From Candidatus Butyricimonas faecavium (lineage in GTDB: Bacteria; Bacteroidota; Bacteroidia; Bacteroidales; Marinifilaceae), in contig CALUKD010000009.1 of assembly GCA_944321125.1 (NCBI GenBank), positions 1 through 64,000 on the forward strand: a stretch of DNA of 64,000 nucleotides, given 5' to 3'. The notes beneath the pieces are model-generated. The model did no database searches. It worked only from the letters and a program-made list of their open reading frames with translations, and had not been told where the DNA came from. Numbering within the stretch: position 1 is the stretch's first letter; the number at the start of each line of letters is the position of its first letter. The translations under genes were made by a program, and so were the position numbers. Below are positions 8,473-16,742 of the stretch, piece by piece.

Positions 8473-9747
8473 ATGCAAAGACTAGTTTTTTTATTTATAT
8501 TGGCTGTAATGAGTAGTTGTACGGATGATAAAGTAGATATACGTACTGTTTCTTTCATGAGGCCTTATTATATATTACCGCAGAGCCAGTCATTGGAGGT
8601 TGAAATCCGTTTGTCAGAGCCTGTAGATCAAGAGTTGGTAATACCTTTCTCCGTTGGCGGTTCTGCCGTGGAAAATGACGAATATGTACTTTCTGCTCAT
8701 GAATTTATTGTATCTGCCGGTCAGGATTCTGCTGTGATTAGTATTACACCTCAAAATAATTTTTCTTCAGAACGACAGATTAGCCTGACGTTGGATATAC
8801 CGGAAGGTTACGGGGCAGGAATATACAAGCAAACGATCATACCTATGGAGAGAAGAACTGCTTTAACCGTGGAATTTGTTGCCACGGAGTACGATTTGTA
8901 TGAGGAAGGTGTGGTTGGCGTGAAATTGAAATCGGGCTCTAGCGAGTATAGGCCTTCTTATGATGCTTATATTCCTTTTGAAATTGATCCCAGTTCAACA
9001 GCGGAGTTAGGTGTACATTATGAGTTTGTGGGGGAAAATGAGGAGTTCTTTTATGGGCGGAATGAGTATATCGGAACTGTGCGGTTAAAATGTTTGAAAA
9101 AAGAGGTCGGAAAAGACAGAATTGTGTTAAGGTTGGTGGAGAATGAGCGATTCTTGGCAAGTCTTGATAATGATCGGGCATGTATTATGATTGCTGGACC
9201 GATCACGTTCGAGAATTTGAAAGGGAGTTGGAAATTTAAGACTTTTCTTTCCGATAATGCCAAGTATTATGGAGGATTGGTTAATGAAGATCCGGAGAAA
9301 CTACCGAAATGTGATGTTTCCGATGTACTGGTTTTTGAAGAGCGTGATGGGAAGAATGTGGTGAACACGAGGGGACTAATCGGTGATTTGAAAAATTATT
9401 TTATTGATGGGGCCACGGTAAGCGTGGATAATACCGGTGAAGACCATATGTATTATCATTCAGGTAGTATTGACATGGAAGAACATCTGGATCGGGAAGT
9501 TATTCGTACAACTTTTAGTGAAGTAAATTTAGCTTTCTCGGCTACAGTACAGCACGTGGATAAAGCGAATGTAGATATCCGCTTGATAGGAGAAAATGAG
9601 TTGGAAGTACGAATCGTGCAGTATGAACCGGTGGACTTTTTAGTAGATCCTTATAACAGTCGAAAGAATGATTCTACTTGGAATCGAGATGGATTACCTA
9701 TGAAGGGACAATATACGTTGATTTTTCGCTTTACACGGCAGCTATAA
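8473..9747 (+). CDS. Calx-beta-like surface lipoprotein
   Basis: A 424-aa lipoprotein with lipobox Cys16 (MSSC-T). Residues about 25-115 look like a Calx-beta-type sandwich: a run of short strands with the pattern NDEYVLSAHEFIVSAGQD followed by SAVISITP. A second similar module (about 125-220) ends with the IVLRLVENERFLASL strand. The C-terminal 190 residues are beta-rich and unassigned. It is the last gene of locus 1 and occupies the slot where SusE/F-like or DUF-type ligand-binding lipoproteins are usually found. I infer a surface binding role. No catalytic motif is seen. Confidence 0.8.
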   Translation: MQRLVFLFILAVMSSCTDDKVDIRTVSFMRPYYILPQSQSLEVEIRLSEPVDQELVIPFSVGGSAVENDEYVLSAHEFIVSAGQDSAVISITPQNNFSSERQISLTLDIPEGYGAGIYKQTIIPMERRTALTVEFVATEYDLYEEGVVGVKLKSGSSEYRPSYDAYIPFEIDPSSTAELGVHYEFVGENEEFFYGRNEYIGTVRLKCLKKEVGKDRIVLRLVENERFLASLDNDRACIMIAGPITFENLKGSWKFKTFLSDNAKYYGGLVNEDPEKLPKCDVSDVLVFEERDGKNVVNTRGLIGDLKNYFIDGATVSVDNTGEDHMYYHSGSIDMEEHLDREVIRTTFSEVNLAFSATVQHVDKANVDIRLIGENELEVRIVQYEPVDFLVDPYNSRKNDSTWNRDGLPMKGQYTLIFRFTRQL

Positions 9748-9834
9748 AATTGTTATACATCAGAAAGAGAATTAATAAGTTCCCATATTAAATTTAGCCG
9801 TTGAAGGAAGGAGTTTAAAATTATAAACGGAAGA

Positions 9835-9883
9835 GGATGTATTATAGTGTCAGAATGGATGATTTTGAGACTATAATACATCC
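9835..9883 (+). repeat. 14-bp perfect inverted repeat after locus 1
   Basis: Arms 9835-9848 and 9870-9883 are perfect reverse complements (ggatgtattatagt) around a 21-nt loop. It lies 87 bases after the last gene of locus 1. Only a weak T-rich segment follows, so it could be an inefficient terminator, an RNA-stabilising 3' structure or an operator. The rest of the 9748-10117 gap has no convincing gene. Confidence 0.6.
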
Positions 9884-10084
9884 CTTTGTTTATGGAAGGG
9901 GAATACCTGAAGGAATCAGGGCGTATATATTTGTTTTGTAGTAGATACGTGTTTTCTTCTATAAATTTCTCGATACCATTGTTTTCCAACGAATCGAATA
10001 ATTGGGAAAACCAAATGTTACGATCTTTAATGTCGGATATTTACTTTATTTATCCCGATTCAGACGTTTTTTGTAAGTTCTTAT

Positions 10085-10092
10085 TAACTTTG
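10085..10092 (+). promoter_or_regulatory. -7 box upstream of ddl
   Basis: TAACTTTG matches TAnnTTTG and lies 25 bases before the ddl start codon. The TTG triplet upstream (10071-10073) is closer than the usual -33 spacing. Confidence 0.5.
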
Positions 10093-10117
10093 TCAAGTTA
10101 TAAAAGATGAATTCAAA

Positions 10118-11089
10118 ATGAAAAATATTGCAATTATCGCCGGTGGAAATTCCTCAGAATATGGGGTTTCCATGAAATCTGGGAAAAATATATACGATGA
10201 GGTTGATGAAACCAAGTATAATAAATATCTCGTTGTTCTGAAAGAACGGGATTGGCACGTGGAGATCGGAGAGGAAAAGTACCCCGTGGATAAGAATGAT
10301 TTCTCGTTTACCCGAAACGGAGAAAAGATATTGTTTGATTTTGCCTATATCACGATACATGGTGTTCCGGGAGAGAACGGGTTGTTGCAAGGGTATCTGG
10401 ATATGATGGGTGTACCTTACGGGTGTTGTAACGTGTTAGCTTCTGCCTTGACTTTCGACAAGCATACGTGTAATACTTATTTGAAGAGTTATGGGGTAAA
10501 CGTGGCCAATTCCGTGATGTTGATCCGGGGGATGGCATACGATGTGAACGAGATTATCGGTGAAGTGGGATTACCTTGTTTCGTGAAGCCGAATGCCGAG
10601 GGATCTAGTTTTGGGGTGACGAAAGTGAAAGAGGCTGCCCAGTTGGAAGGAGCTTTGAATAAGGCTTTTGCTCTCTGTCGGGAAGTATTAGTCGAGACTT
10701 TTATAGACGGGAGGGAACTAACTTGTGGGGTTGTGAAGGTCGGTGATATGGATATTACCATGCCGATTGCCGAGGTGGTTTCAAAGAACGAGTTCTTTGA
10801 TTTCGAGGCAAAATATGATCCGACAAAGTCGGATGAAATTATCCCGGCTCGCATCTCCCCCGAGTTGACTAACCGGATTAAGACTTTGTCATCGATGATC
10901 TATGATATATTACGATGTGAAGGGATTATCCGGGTAGATTATATCGTACGGGAGGACGAAATTTTTATGTTAGAGGTGAATACTACTCCGGGAATGACTT
11001 CCAATAGTATCGTCCCAAAGATGGTACGAGCCATGGGGGGAACACTTCGGGAGATATTGACGAAGATTATAGATAACAAGTTAAACTGA
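10118..11089 (+). CDS. ddl: D-alanine--D-alanine ligase
   Basis: ATP-grasp enzyme that joins two D-Ala for the peptidoglycan stem peptide. At 323 aa it has normal length. The N-terminal motif IAGGNSSEYGVSMKSG is the Ddl substrate-binding loop. The ATP-grasp core (about residues 100-310) has PCFVKPNAEGSSFGV and ends with FMLEVNTTPGMT, which carries the Mg-binding Glu/Asn. The omega-loop pair Lys232-Tyr233 (EAKYDP) is of the Tyr type, linked in this family to D-Ala-D-Ala rather than D-Ala-D-Lac specificity. It starts its own transcription unit and is followed 17 bases later by a small lipoprotein gene. Confidence 0.95.
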   Translation: MKNIAIIAGGNSSEYGVSMKSGKNIYDEVDETKYNKYLVVLKERDWHVEIGEEKYPVDKNDFSFTRNGEKILFDFAYITIHGVPGENGLLQGYLDMMGVPYGCCNVLASALTFDKHTCNTYLKSYGVNVANSVMLIRGMAYDVNEIIGEVGLPCFVKPNAEGSSFGVTKVKEAAQLEGALNKAFALCREVLVETFIDGRELTCGVVKVGDMDITMPIAEVVSKNEFFDFEAKYDPTKSDEIIPARISPELTNRIKTLSSMIYDILRCEGIIRVDYIVREDEIFMLEVNTTPGMTSNSIVPKMVRAMGGTLREILTKIIDNKLN

Positions 11090-11106
11090 TAAATTTTAGT
11101 TACACA

Positions 11107-11631
11107 ATGAGACAAATTATTGCCGCGTTAATGGCTGTTTGCCTTTTATTTTTTGTTGCTTGTTCGGATGAGGGAGATGATGTTACTATATATAATGGTG
11201 ACGTATTCACCTCTGATTATAAGGCGAGTCAAATATATTCAACCTTTTCGTTATATGAAAATATTGCCCGTCAACCGGAAATGGCAAAAGAATTGATACA
11301 GGCTACAGCAAAATTAGCTCAGTATGACACAATTACTGCTATCACTCCGTTGGATAAAGAGGCGGAAGTGGAACGAGGAACGGCTCGGGGAAAATGTCTG
11401 GCAGCTTGTTTTTCCGCTATTGCCCGTCAACCGGATGCATATGATAATATGGTCTGGGCTGCCGAAAAGTTTCTTGGTACAACAGAAATAGAATCAATGT
11501 CTGAGAAAATATTAAAATATTCCCGTTTATATGCCTTGGAGGGTGTTTCGGATGCTATGGCTCGTCAGCCGGAAATTATTGACTTGCTTGATTCTTTTGC
11601 AATGAAGTTTTTAGGTACCGGAATAAAGTAA
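11107..11631 (+). CDS. small lipoprotein with three ARQP repeats
   Basis: A 174-aa lipoprotein (lipobox VACS, Cys19) of a family I do not recognise. The mature part carries three helical-looking repeats: ENIARQPE (51-58), SAIARQPD (103-110) and DAMARQPE (149-156). The last two continue to the same ending KFLGT (121-125 and 167-171), giving a unit of about 23 residues with consensus xxIARQPxxxxxLxxxAxKFLGT. Cys97 and Cys101 lie between repeats 1 and 2. It is 17 bases downstream of ddl on the same strand and is probably cotranscribed, then closed by a strong terminator. A periplasmic or outer-membrane role is expected from the lipobox; function is unknown. Confidence 0.8.
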   Translation: MRQIIAALMAVCLLFFVACSDEGDDVTIYNGDVFTSDYKASQIYSTFSLYENIARQPEMAKELIQATAKLAQYDTITAITPLDKEAEVERGTARGKCLAACFSAIARQPDAYDNMVWAAEKFLGTTEIESMSEKILKYSRLYALEGVSDAMARQPEIIDLLDSFAMKFLGTGIK

Positions 11632-11695
11632 GCCTAGACTTGTTTCGCAGGTATGATTTTGTACCTACCATTAGATTGAAAGATTATAATATGTC

Positions 11696-11730
11696 AAAAG
11701 GCTGTCTAAAAGGTAAATAGACGGCCTTTT
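11696..11730. terminator. bidirectional terminator between convergent units
   Basis: A 13-bp stem (aaaaggctgtcta against tagacggcctttt, one U-G pair) with a 9-nt loop, flanked by A- and T-runs so it works on both strands. It separates the ddl/lipoprotein unit from mnmA, which converges on it. Confidence 0.85.
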
Positions 11731-11764
11731 CTCTTCATTTTAGACACCTTCTTAAATTTGGGGG

Positions 11765-12883
11765 TTAGATAATGATTCCTCCGCCCACAACGTCGGGACC
11801 TTCATACAGGACGGCGCTTTGTCCCGGGGTGATCGAATCCATTCCTTCGTGAAATTCTACCCGAAGTAAGTCGTTTTCGTGATAGACGGAGGCTTGCGCA
11901 CCCCGGTTGCGATAACGAATTTTGGCATTTACTTCAAAACCATCGGGTAAGGAGGCGTATTTCATTAGGTTAATATTCTTTGCCCGGAACGTTTTTCCTT
12001 GTAATTCTTCCCGGGTTCCTAGTACTACTTCATTACTTTCCGGTCGGATGGCTACCACGAACATGGGATGGCCTAAGGCAATGCCAAGTCCTTTGCGTTG
12101 TCCGATCGTGTAGTTGGGAAATCCTCTGTGTTCTCCCAAGCGTTTGCCGGAAGTGTCAACAAACAATCCTGGACCGTATTTCTCTGTAAAGTTTTCCACG
12201 TTCTCCGCGAGGAAAGTACGGTAATCATTATCCGGAATAAAGCAGATTTCTTGACTCTCGCTTTTCTTGGAGAGTTTTTCGTATCCTCTCTCCAAAGCAA
12301 TTTGTCGTACTTCAGGTTTTGTTAATTCCCCCAGAGGAAAGATCGTACGGGCAAGATTCTCTTGGGTTAACGTCCAGAGGAAATAAGTCTGGTCTTTGGT
12401 CTCGTCCACTCCTTTGCGTAGAAAATAACGTCCGTCTTGTTGACCTATGCGGGCATAGTGTCCCGTGGCAATATAATCACAACCTAGCTCGTCGGCCATG
12501 GCAATCAATTTTCCCCACTTGATCGTGGAATTACAGAGGACACAAGGATTGGGTGTGTGCCCTTGCAAGTATTCATCGATAAAATTCCGAATCACCAGAT
12601 CATTAAAATCTTTCCGAATATCGAGAATATGATGTTCAAATCCCATTTGCAGGGCCATGTGTTTCGCTTCGAAAATGGCGTTCACGCTGCAACATCCTTT
12701 TTCTTTCTCCATACAGGCTTGGGAAATTTGATCGTATACCCGATAAGTAACCCCTACCAGCTCGTACCCTTGGTCTTGTAGTAACATGGCTGCCACCGTA
12801 CTGTCAATTCCACCGCTCATGGCCATTAGTACTCGGGGATTTGCTTTCGGCGAGTTATAAGTCCGATCTATTTTAGATTTCAT
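11765..12883 (-). CDS. mnmA: tRNA-specific 2-thiouridylase MnmA
   Basis: Inserts sulfur at position 2 of the wobble uridine (U34) of tRNAs for Lys, Glu and Gln. At 372 aa it has normal length. The PP-loop ATP motif MSGGIDST starts near residue 22. The two catalytic cysteines are in CVLCNSTIKW and SQEICFIP. The central domain (about 215-275) and C-terminal beta-barrel (about 280-372) are complete. The N-terminus has an extra segment (MKSKIDRTYNSPKANP) before the normal start region, and this segment resembles a dispersed junction repeat also seen at two genes near 50.8 and 52.2 kb. It is the last gene of a six-gene minus-strand run. Confidence 0.95.
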   Translation of the reverse strand: MKSKIDRTYNSPKANPRVLMAMSGGIDSTVAAMLLQDQGYELVGVTYRVYDQISQACMEKEKGCCSVNAIFEAKHMALQMGFEHHILDIRKDFNDLVIRNFIDEYLQGHTPNPCVLCNSTIKWGKLIAMADELGCDYIATGHYARIGQQDGRYFLRKGVDETKDQTYFLWTLTQENLARTIFPLGELTKPEVRQIALERGYEKLSKKSESQEICFIPDNDYRTFLAENVENFTEKYGPGLFVDTSGKRLGEHRGFPNYTIGQRKGLGIALGHPMFVVAIRPESNEVVLGTREELQGKTFRAKNINLMKYASLPDGFEVNAKIRYRNRGAQASVYHENDLLRVEFHEGMDSITPGQSAVLYEGPDVVGGGIII

Positions 12884-12980
12884 AATCTGTTTAATTTCTT
12901 GATTTTAGGTCCTTTTCTATGAACAAATGTTTTTCAATCATGAATCGTAATTCTTAAATCGTAAATTAATTCGTTTTCAA

Positions 12981-13721
12981 TTATCTCGTCATGAATTGTG
13001 TTTCGCTGTGGTAATCATCCTTTTCGATGTCGATTTCGGGCTCCATGAGCTGGGATGACCCGGCTAATGAAAATTGGATGTATTTAATGGTTTTACCTCG
13101 TGATAGCCACTGTCGTTCGTAGAAAGTCTTGATACCTAAAATTTTATCATCCAGCCCAACCCCGTAAAGATCATCCGTATTGACATTCACGGGGAGGTGG
13201 TTCACTTTGACCAGTTCTGCCGTGTATTGATAGAGGAAAGGGCTGTCTGTTTTCAAATGGATAAGGCCGTCTTCCTTCAAAAACTTTCGATACAGGGAGA
13301 GGAAACGGGTTCCAGTGAGACGTTTGCGGGCTTTTGCCATTTGCGGGTCGGGAAAGGTGATCCATATTTCAGAAACTTCTCCGGGAGTGAAAATGGATTC
13401 TAGTTCTTCCGCGTGAGTACGCAGGAAAACGACGTTTTTCATTCCTTTTTCTTTTGCTGCTTTCGCCCCTGTCCACATACGGGCACCCTTAATGTCTAAT
13501 CCGATAAAGTTCTTTTCGGGATAAAGTTCGCCTAATCCCACGGAGTACTCTCCTTTACCGCATCCCACTTCTAAAACGATCGGGTGATCATTGCCGAAAA
13601 CTTGTTCTCCCCACTTCCCTTTTAACTTGTAATCCGTGCGGAATACTTCTTCATGGGTGGGTTGGAACACGTTTTCCAAGGTTTCCATTTCGGCAAATTT
13701 CGCCAGTTTATTCTTCGCCAT
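12981..13721 (-). CDS. trmB: tRNA (guanine-N7)-methyltransferase TrmB
   Basis: SAM-dependent methyltransferase that makes m7G46 in the tRNA variable loop. The SAM motif VLEVGCGKGEYSVGLG is near residue 50, and EIWITFPDPQ with the following KARKRL is the TrmB signature. I chose the ATG at 13721 because MAKNKLAKFAEM is the usual Bacteroidales N-terminus; an in-frame ATG at 13769 would add 16 residues and lies 5 bases after the upstream stop. The C-terminal 30 residues (MEPEIDIEKDDYHSETQFMTR) extend beyond the core fold. It is cotranscribed with the GldH-like gene upstream, and mnmA follows after 97 bases that contain dispersed TAAATCGTAAAT-like repeat sequence. Confidence 0.93.
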   Translation of the reverse strand: MAKNKLAKFAEMETLENVFQPTHEEVFRTDYKLKGKWGEQVFGNDHPIVLEVGCGKGEYSVGLGELYPEKNFIGLDIKGARMWTGAKAAKEKGMKNVVFLRTHAEELESIFTPGEVSEIWITFPDPQMAKARKRLTGTRFLSLYRKFLKEDGLIHLKTDSPFLYQYTAELVKVNHLPVNVNTDDLYGVGLDDKILGIKTFYERQWLSRGKTIKYIQFSLAGSSQLMEPEIDIEKDDYHSETQFMTR

Positions 13722-13774
13722 AATCATTTGTTGTGAATTCGAAAATGCACCTGTTTCAAGTACTTTCAACAGGG

Positions 13775-14242
13775 TTAATTCCCGAATCTATTCATTTTAA
13801 TTCCTATATTTTTGATTCCTTTCAATTGTTTGTCTTTCATCCGGTGTTTGATTTCCACGGTATAAATACCCGTGGAGTCAAAATGGAAAATCCGGTCGAT
13901 CGGTTGTACGACTGTTTTTAGTCCCGTGAGCCCTTGACCGACCCACCTGCCGTTATTGTCTACAATGATGATGTCAGAATTCTCTTTATCCATTTCTACT
14001 CTTTGATGTAGTATAGTCAGATAACAACTGATATTTTTTTGTTTGTAGTCGGTAGTGTGGCGGATGCAGGTACTGATGTGATAATTGCCGGGTTGTGGGA
14101 TGTTGAATTCGAATTTGTAATTACTGTCTCGTTCCCATGTTTCGTTGGCAAGTGTTTTGTATTTCTCCTGTGTTGAGGGATAGTTACAAGCTGAGCAGCC
14201 GAGTAATAGGAAGAGAATGCATATACAAATTTTGTTCTTCAT
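13775..14242 (-). CDS. GldH-like lipoprotein
   Basis: A 155-aa lipoprotein with lipobox cysteines at 16 and 19 (LLGC, CSAC). The mature domain has the pattern of the GldH family: a W-x-D segment followed by FEFNIPQPGNYHISTCIRH, a GRWVGQGLTG loop, and a C-terminal IYTVEIKHRMKDKQLKGIKNIGIKM strand. In gliding Flavobacteria GldH belongs to the gliding/type IX secretion lipoprotein set, but homologues are conserved in non-gliding gut Bacteroidales where the role is unclear. It sits 17 bases after a Nudix gene and just before trmB. The assignment rests on pattern recognition and is moderately sure. Confidence 0.72.
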   Translation of the reverse strand: MKNKICICILFLLLGCSACNYPSTQEKYKTLANETWERDSNYKFEFNIPQPGNYHISTCIRHTTDYKQKNISCYLTILHQRVEMDKENSDIIIVDNNGRWVGQGLTGLKTVVQPIDRIFHFDSTGIYTVEIKHRMKDKQLKGIKNIGIKMNRFGN

Positions 14243-14259
14243 CTTGACTTCAGTCGTTA

Positions 14260-14877
14260 TTATTCATTTTTTACCATGGCTTCTAGTTCTGCGATTATCA
14301 TGGCCGTGGCTCCCCAGATGAAATTTTCTCCGATCTTGTAACCTGGGGCTATAATTTTTTGTTCTTGCCGGTACAATACCTGATTTGTTTTATTCCTGTC
14401 GTCCAATAAATCTTTTAACGGGATGATAATCACTTTTTCTACCTCATTTTTCGAGAGTACAAAATTAGGCATTTCCGGGATAGTTCCAACAAAGGGTGTT
14501 ATGTTAAAGTTACTTAATGGAATATATACGTCGCTTAATTTTCCAATAACCGAGACCTCCTTGGGTGCTACTCCAATCTCTTCCTCGCATTCCCGTAATG
14601 CCGTGTTCAGGCTGTTCCCGTCTCCCGGTTCACTTTTACCGCCGGGTAAGGCCATCTGGCCTCCATGGTATTTCCCTACATTTGTTCTTTTAATGAAAGG
14701 TATTGCCAGATCACCTTGGTAGGGGACAAAGAGCATCATAACGGCACTGTTGATGGGATGACCTTGGCGAATCCCCTCTTTTCCTTCCACGTATTTCGGC
14801 TGGGGAGACATCCGGTCTTGTGCTGCTTGTCCGGGTAGTTCGTGTCTAAATTTCTGGTGTAACGTTTCGATCGTCAT
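14260..14877 (-). CDS. Nudix hydrolase, CoA pyrophosphatase type
   Basis: A 205-aa Nudix protein expected to split coenzyme A or acyl-CoA into 3',5'-ADP and phosphopantetheine. The segment IPFIKRTNVGKYHGGQMALP before the Nudix box corresponds to the NuCoA motif of this subfamily. The Nudix box runs from Gly80 to Gly102 and ends RECEEEIG, with the metal-binding glutamates at 96, 99 and 100; its early acidic position is Asp86, as is usual in this subgroup. It is soluble, with no signal peptide. It lies 48 bases after the dipeptidase fusion gene and 17 bases before the GldH-like gene in the same minus-strand run. Confidence 0.85.
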   Translation of the reverse strand: MTIETLHQKFRHELPGQAAQDRMSPQPKYVEGKEGIRQGHPINSAVMMLFVPYQGDLAIPFIKRTNVGKYHGGQMALPGGKSEPGDGNSLNTALRECEEEIGVAPKEVSVIGKLSDVYIPLSNFNITPFVGTIPEMPNFVLSKNEVEKVIIIPLKDLLDDRNKTNQVLYRQEQKIIAPGYKIGENFIWGATAMIIAELEAMVKNE

Positions 14878-14925
14878 GGTTTAAAATGTAAAATCTAGCG
14901 TGAGCTGAAATAGCAAGCTTATATT

Positions 14926-16731
14926 TTAATTTTGCACGGTATTCAACACTCTCAATAAATTATCTCCCCATAATTTATGTAATTCCTCAGCCGTGTATCC
15001 TTGTCGAAGAAGTTCAACCGTGAGATTGATCACTTCGTTGGCAGCCCGACAACCGGTTAGTTTTTCCGTGTCGTCACCGTCAAAGTCCGTGCCGATACCC
15101 ACGTGGTCAATGCCGACAAGTTGCACGATATGATTGATATGTGCCACGGCATCTAGGATCGTAGGGTTCGGTTGTTTGCTTAAAAACCAGTTGTAGAGGC
15201 ATACTTGCACTACTCCACCTTTAGCCGCAATCGCTTTGATCTGATCATCCGTGAGATTCCGCGGGTGATCGCATAAAGCCCGTGCGGAAGAGTGGGATGC
15301 GATGATGGGTGCCGTGCTGATTTCCAGAACATCCTGCACCGTTTTTGCGCTGGTATGCGAAATGTCGATAATGATTCCGAGACGATTCATTTCTTTCACG
15401 ACTTCACGACCGAACGGGCTCAAGCCGTTGTGTTCCGGTTCTCCCTTGGCGGAATCACAAATATCATTACTCCCGTTATGACATAAGGTGATGTAAGTGA
15501 TCCCCATGTCTTTGAACATGGAGAGATTATCAAGGTCTTTGCCTATGGCATATCCGTTTTCGATGGCAAGGAAAATGGCTTTCTTCCCGGCGTTTTTTAA
15601 ATAGATCAGGTCATCGACGTTATAGGCAATGCCTACTTGGCTTTCATTCAGCTTCACTTGTTCGGATATTTGGTAAAGAATATCCACTGTTTTTTGAGTG
15701 GCAGCCCGTAAAGATTCATCATCCCGGGCATCTTGGTGAAGATAGGCTACCATGAAAACGGCGTCTTCCCGGCCTTCCTGCATTTTGGGCAGATCAACCT
15801 TAACGTTTTCATGCCGCTCCCCGAAGTTAAATTTTTCTGTGAATTTCATGGGAGTATCGCAGTGTGAATCAATAATTAGGCTCTTCCTGTGAATTTCTTT
15901 GGCTTTTCTGAATAAAGTGGCCTCGTCGACAAAATAATAAAATAATTTCATCATTTGTTCATCGGGACGGACGGCCATTTTCTCCGGGTGCCATTGTACA
16001 CTGAATATGCGGTGTCCGGGCATTCCTTCCATGGCTTCCACGATCCCATCGGAAGAGATGGCACTTACCCGGAAACCCGGAGCCACATCTTTGATTGCTT
16101 GGTGGTGATATGAATTCACAATCAGGGTGTCTGTTCCGAAAATAGAGTGGAGTACGGTGTTTGAGACAATGTTTACCGTGTGAGAACCAAATTCCCGGCT
16201 GATAGATTGGCTGTGTTTTAATAATTGTTGTTTATGCTGTGAATAGATGTCCTGATAATTTGTCCCCCCGAAAGCCATGTTAATGATCTGGTGGCCGCGG
16301 CAGATTCCGAAAATGGGGATTTGCCGGTCAGCAGCCAGTTTTACCAGCGTGAAATCGAATTGATCTCTAGCGGCATCAATACTTCCGAGTGGGGGCAGAG
16401 GTTCCTCGTTCCCGTATAATGGATTAATATCTCCGCCTCCGGTAAGCATCAGTCCGTCGAGTGTTTCGATGGTCTTCCGGAGAGTTTCGATGTCGTTATG
16501 CACGGGAAGTAGCACGGGAATGGCACCTGCTTGCAGGATTGAAATCACGTACGAGTGCTCAATACATGAGTTTCCGTTTTCAAAATTGGCAGAAATGCCA
16601 ATTAAGGGCAAATCGTGTTGTGATTGGCGATAGTCGATCGCCCGGTATAGGGTGTCCAGCTTTGCCGGATAAACAATATTATTCATTGTAGTGTAAATTG
16701 AAAATAAGATTACCAATAAAATTTTGTTCAT
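14926..16731 (-). CDS. fusion: class-I amidotransferase-like hydrolase (C26) + membrane dipeptidase (M19)
   Basis: A 601-aa exported two-domain enzyme. After a signal peptide (MNKILLVILFSIYTT), residues about 41-265 are a gamma-glutamyl-gamma-aminobutyrate-hydrolase-like domain with nucleophile Cys144 (GICRGHQ) and His248/Glu250 (QWHPE). Residues about 284-600 are a renal-dipeptidase-type M19 domain with the zinc ligands His290/Asp292 (SHCDTP), Glu391 (AIENG), His459 (ISHTS) and His480 (ASHSS), plus Asp549 (GTDFDG). Both active sites look intact. The frame extends to a TTG at 16746, but the ATG at 16731 starts a better signal peptide. It follows an S66 homologue by 11 bases, which suggests periplasmic turnover of gamma-linked or D-amino-acid-containing peptides (inference). 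Confidence 0.9.
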   Translation of the reverse strand: MNKILLVILFSIYTTMNNIVYPAKLDTLYRAIDYRQSQHDLPLIGISANFENGNSCIEHSYVISILQAGAIPVLLPVHNDIETLRKTIETLDGLMLTGGGDINPLYGNEEPLPPLGSIDAARDQFDFTLVKLAADRQIPIFGICRGHQIINMAFGGTNYQDIYSQHKQQLLKHSQSISREFGSHTVNIVSNTVLHSIFGTDTLIVNSYHHQAIKDVAPGFRVSAISSDGIVEAMEGMPGHRIFSVQWHPEKMAVRPDEQMMKLFYYFVDEATLFRKAKEIHRKSLIIDSHCDTPMKFTEKFNFGERHENVKVDLPKMQEGREDAVFMVAYLHQDARDDESLRAATQKTVDILYQISEQVKLNESQVGIAYNVDDLIYLKNAGKKAIFLAIENGYAIGKDLDNLSMFKDMGITYITLCHNGSNDICDSAKGEPEHNGLSPFGREVVKEMNRLGIIIDISHTSAKTVQDVLEISTAPIIASHSSARALCDHPRNLTDDQIKAIAAKGGVVQVCLYNWFLSKQPNPTILDAVAHINHIVQLVGIDHVGIGTDFDGDDTEKLTGCRAANEVINLTVELLRQGYTAEELHKLWGDNLLRVLNTVQN

Positions 16732-16742
16732 GGTATACGTGA

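Noticed and set aside
9753-9989. 78-codon minus-strand and 74-codon plus-strand open frames in the locus 1-ddl gap
   Set aside because: They overlap each other on opposite strands and cross the 14-bp inverted repeat. No recognisable family or convincing ribosome-binding site.
10808-10816. Possible vancomycin-type (D-Ala-D-Lac) specificity of Ddl
   Set aside because: The omega-loop pair is Lys-Tyr, the D-Ala-D-Ala type; the Phe variant linked to depsipeptide synthesis is absent.
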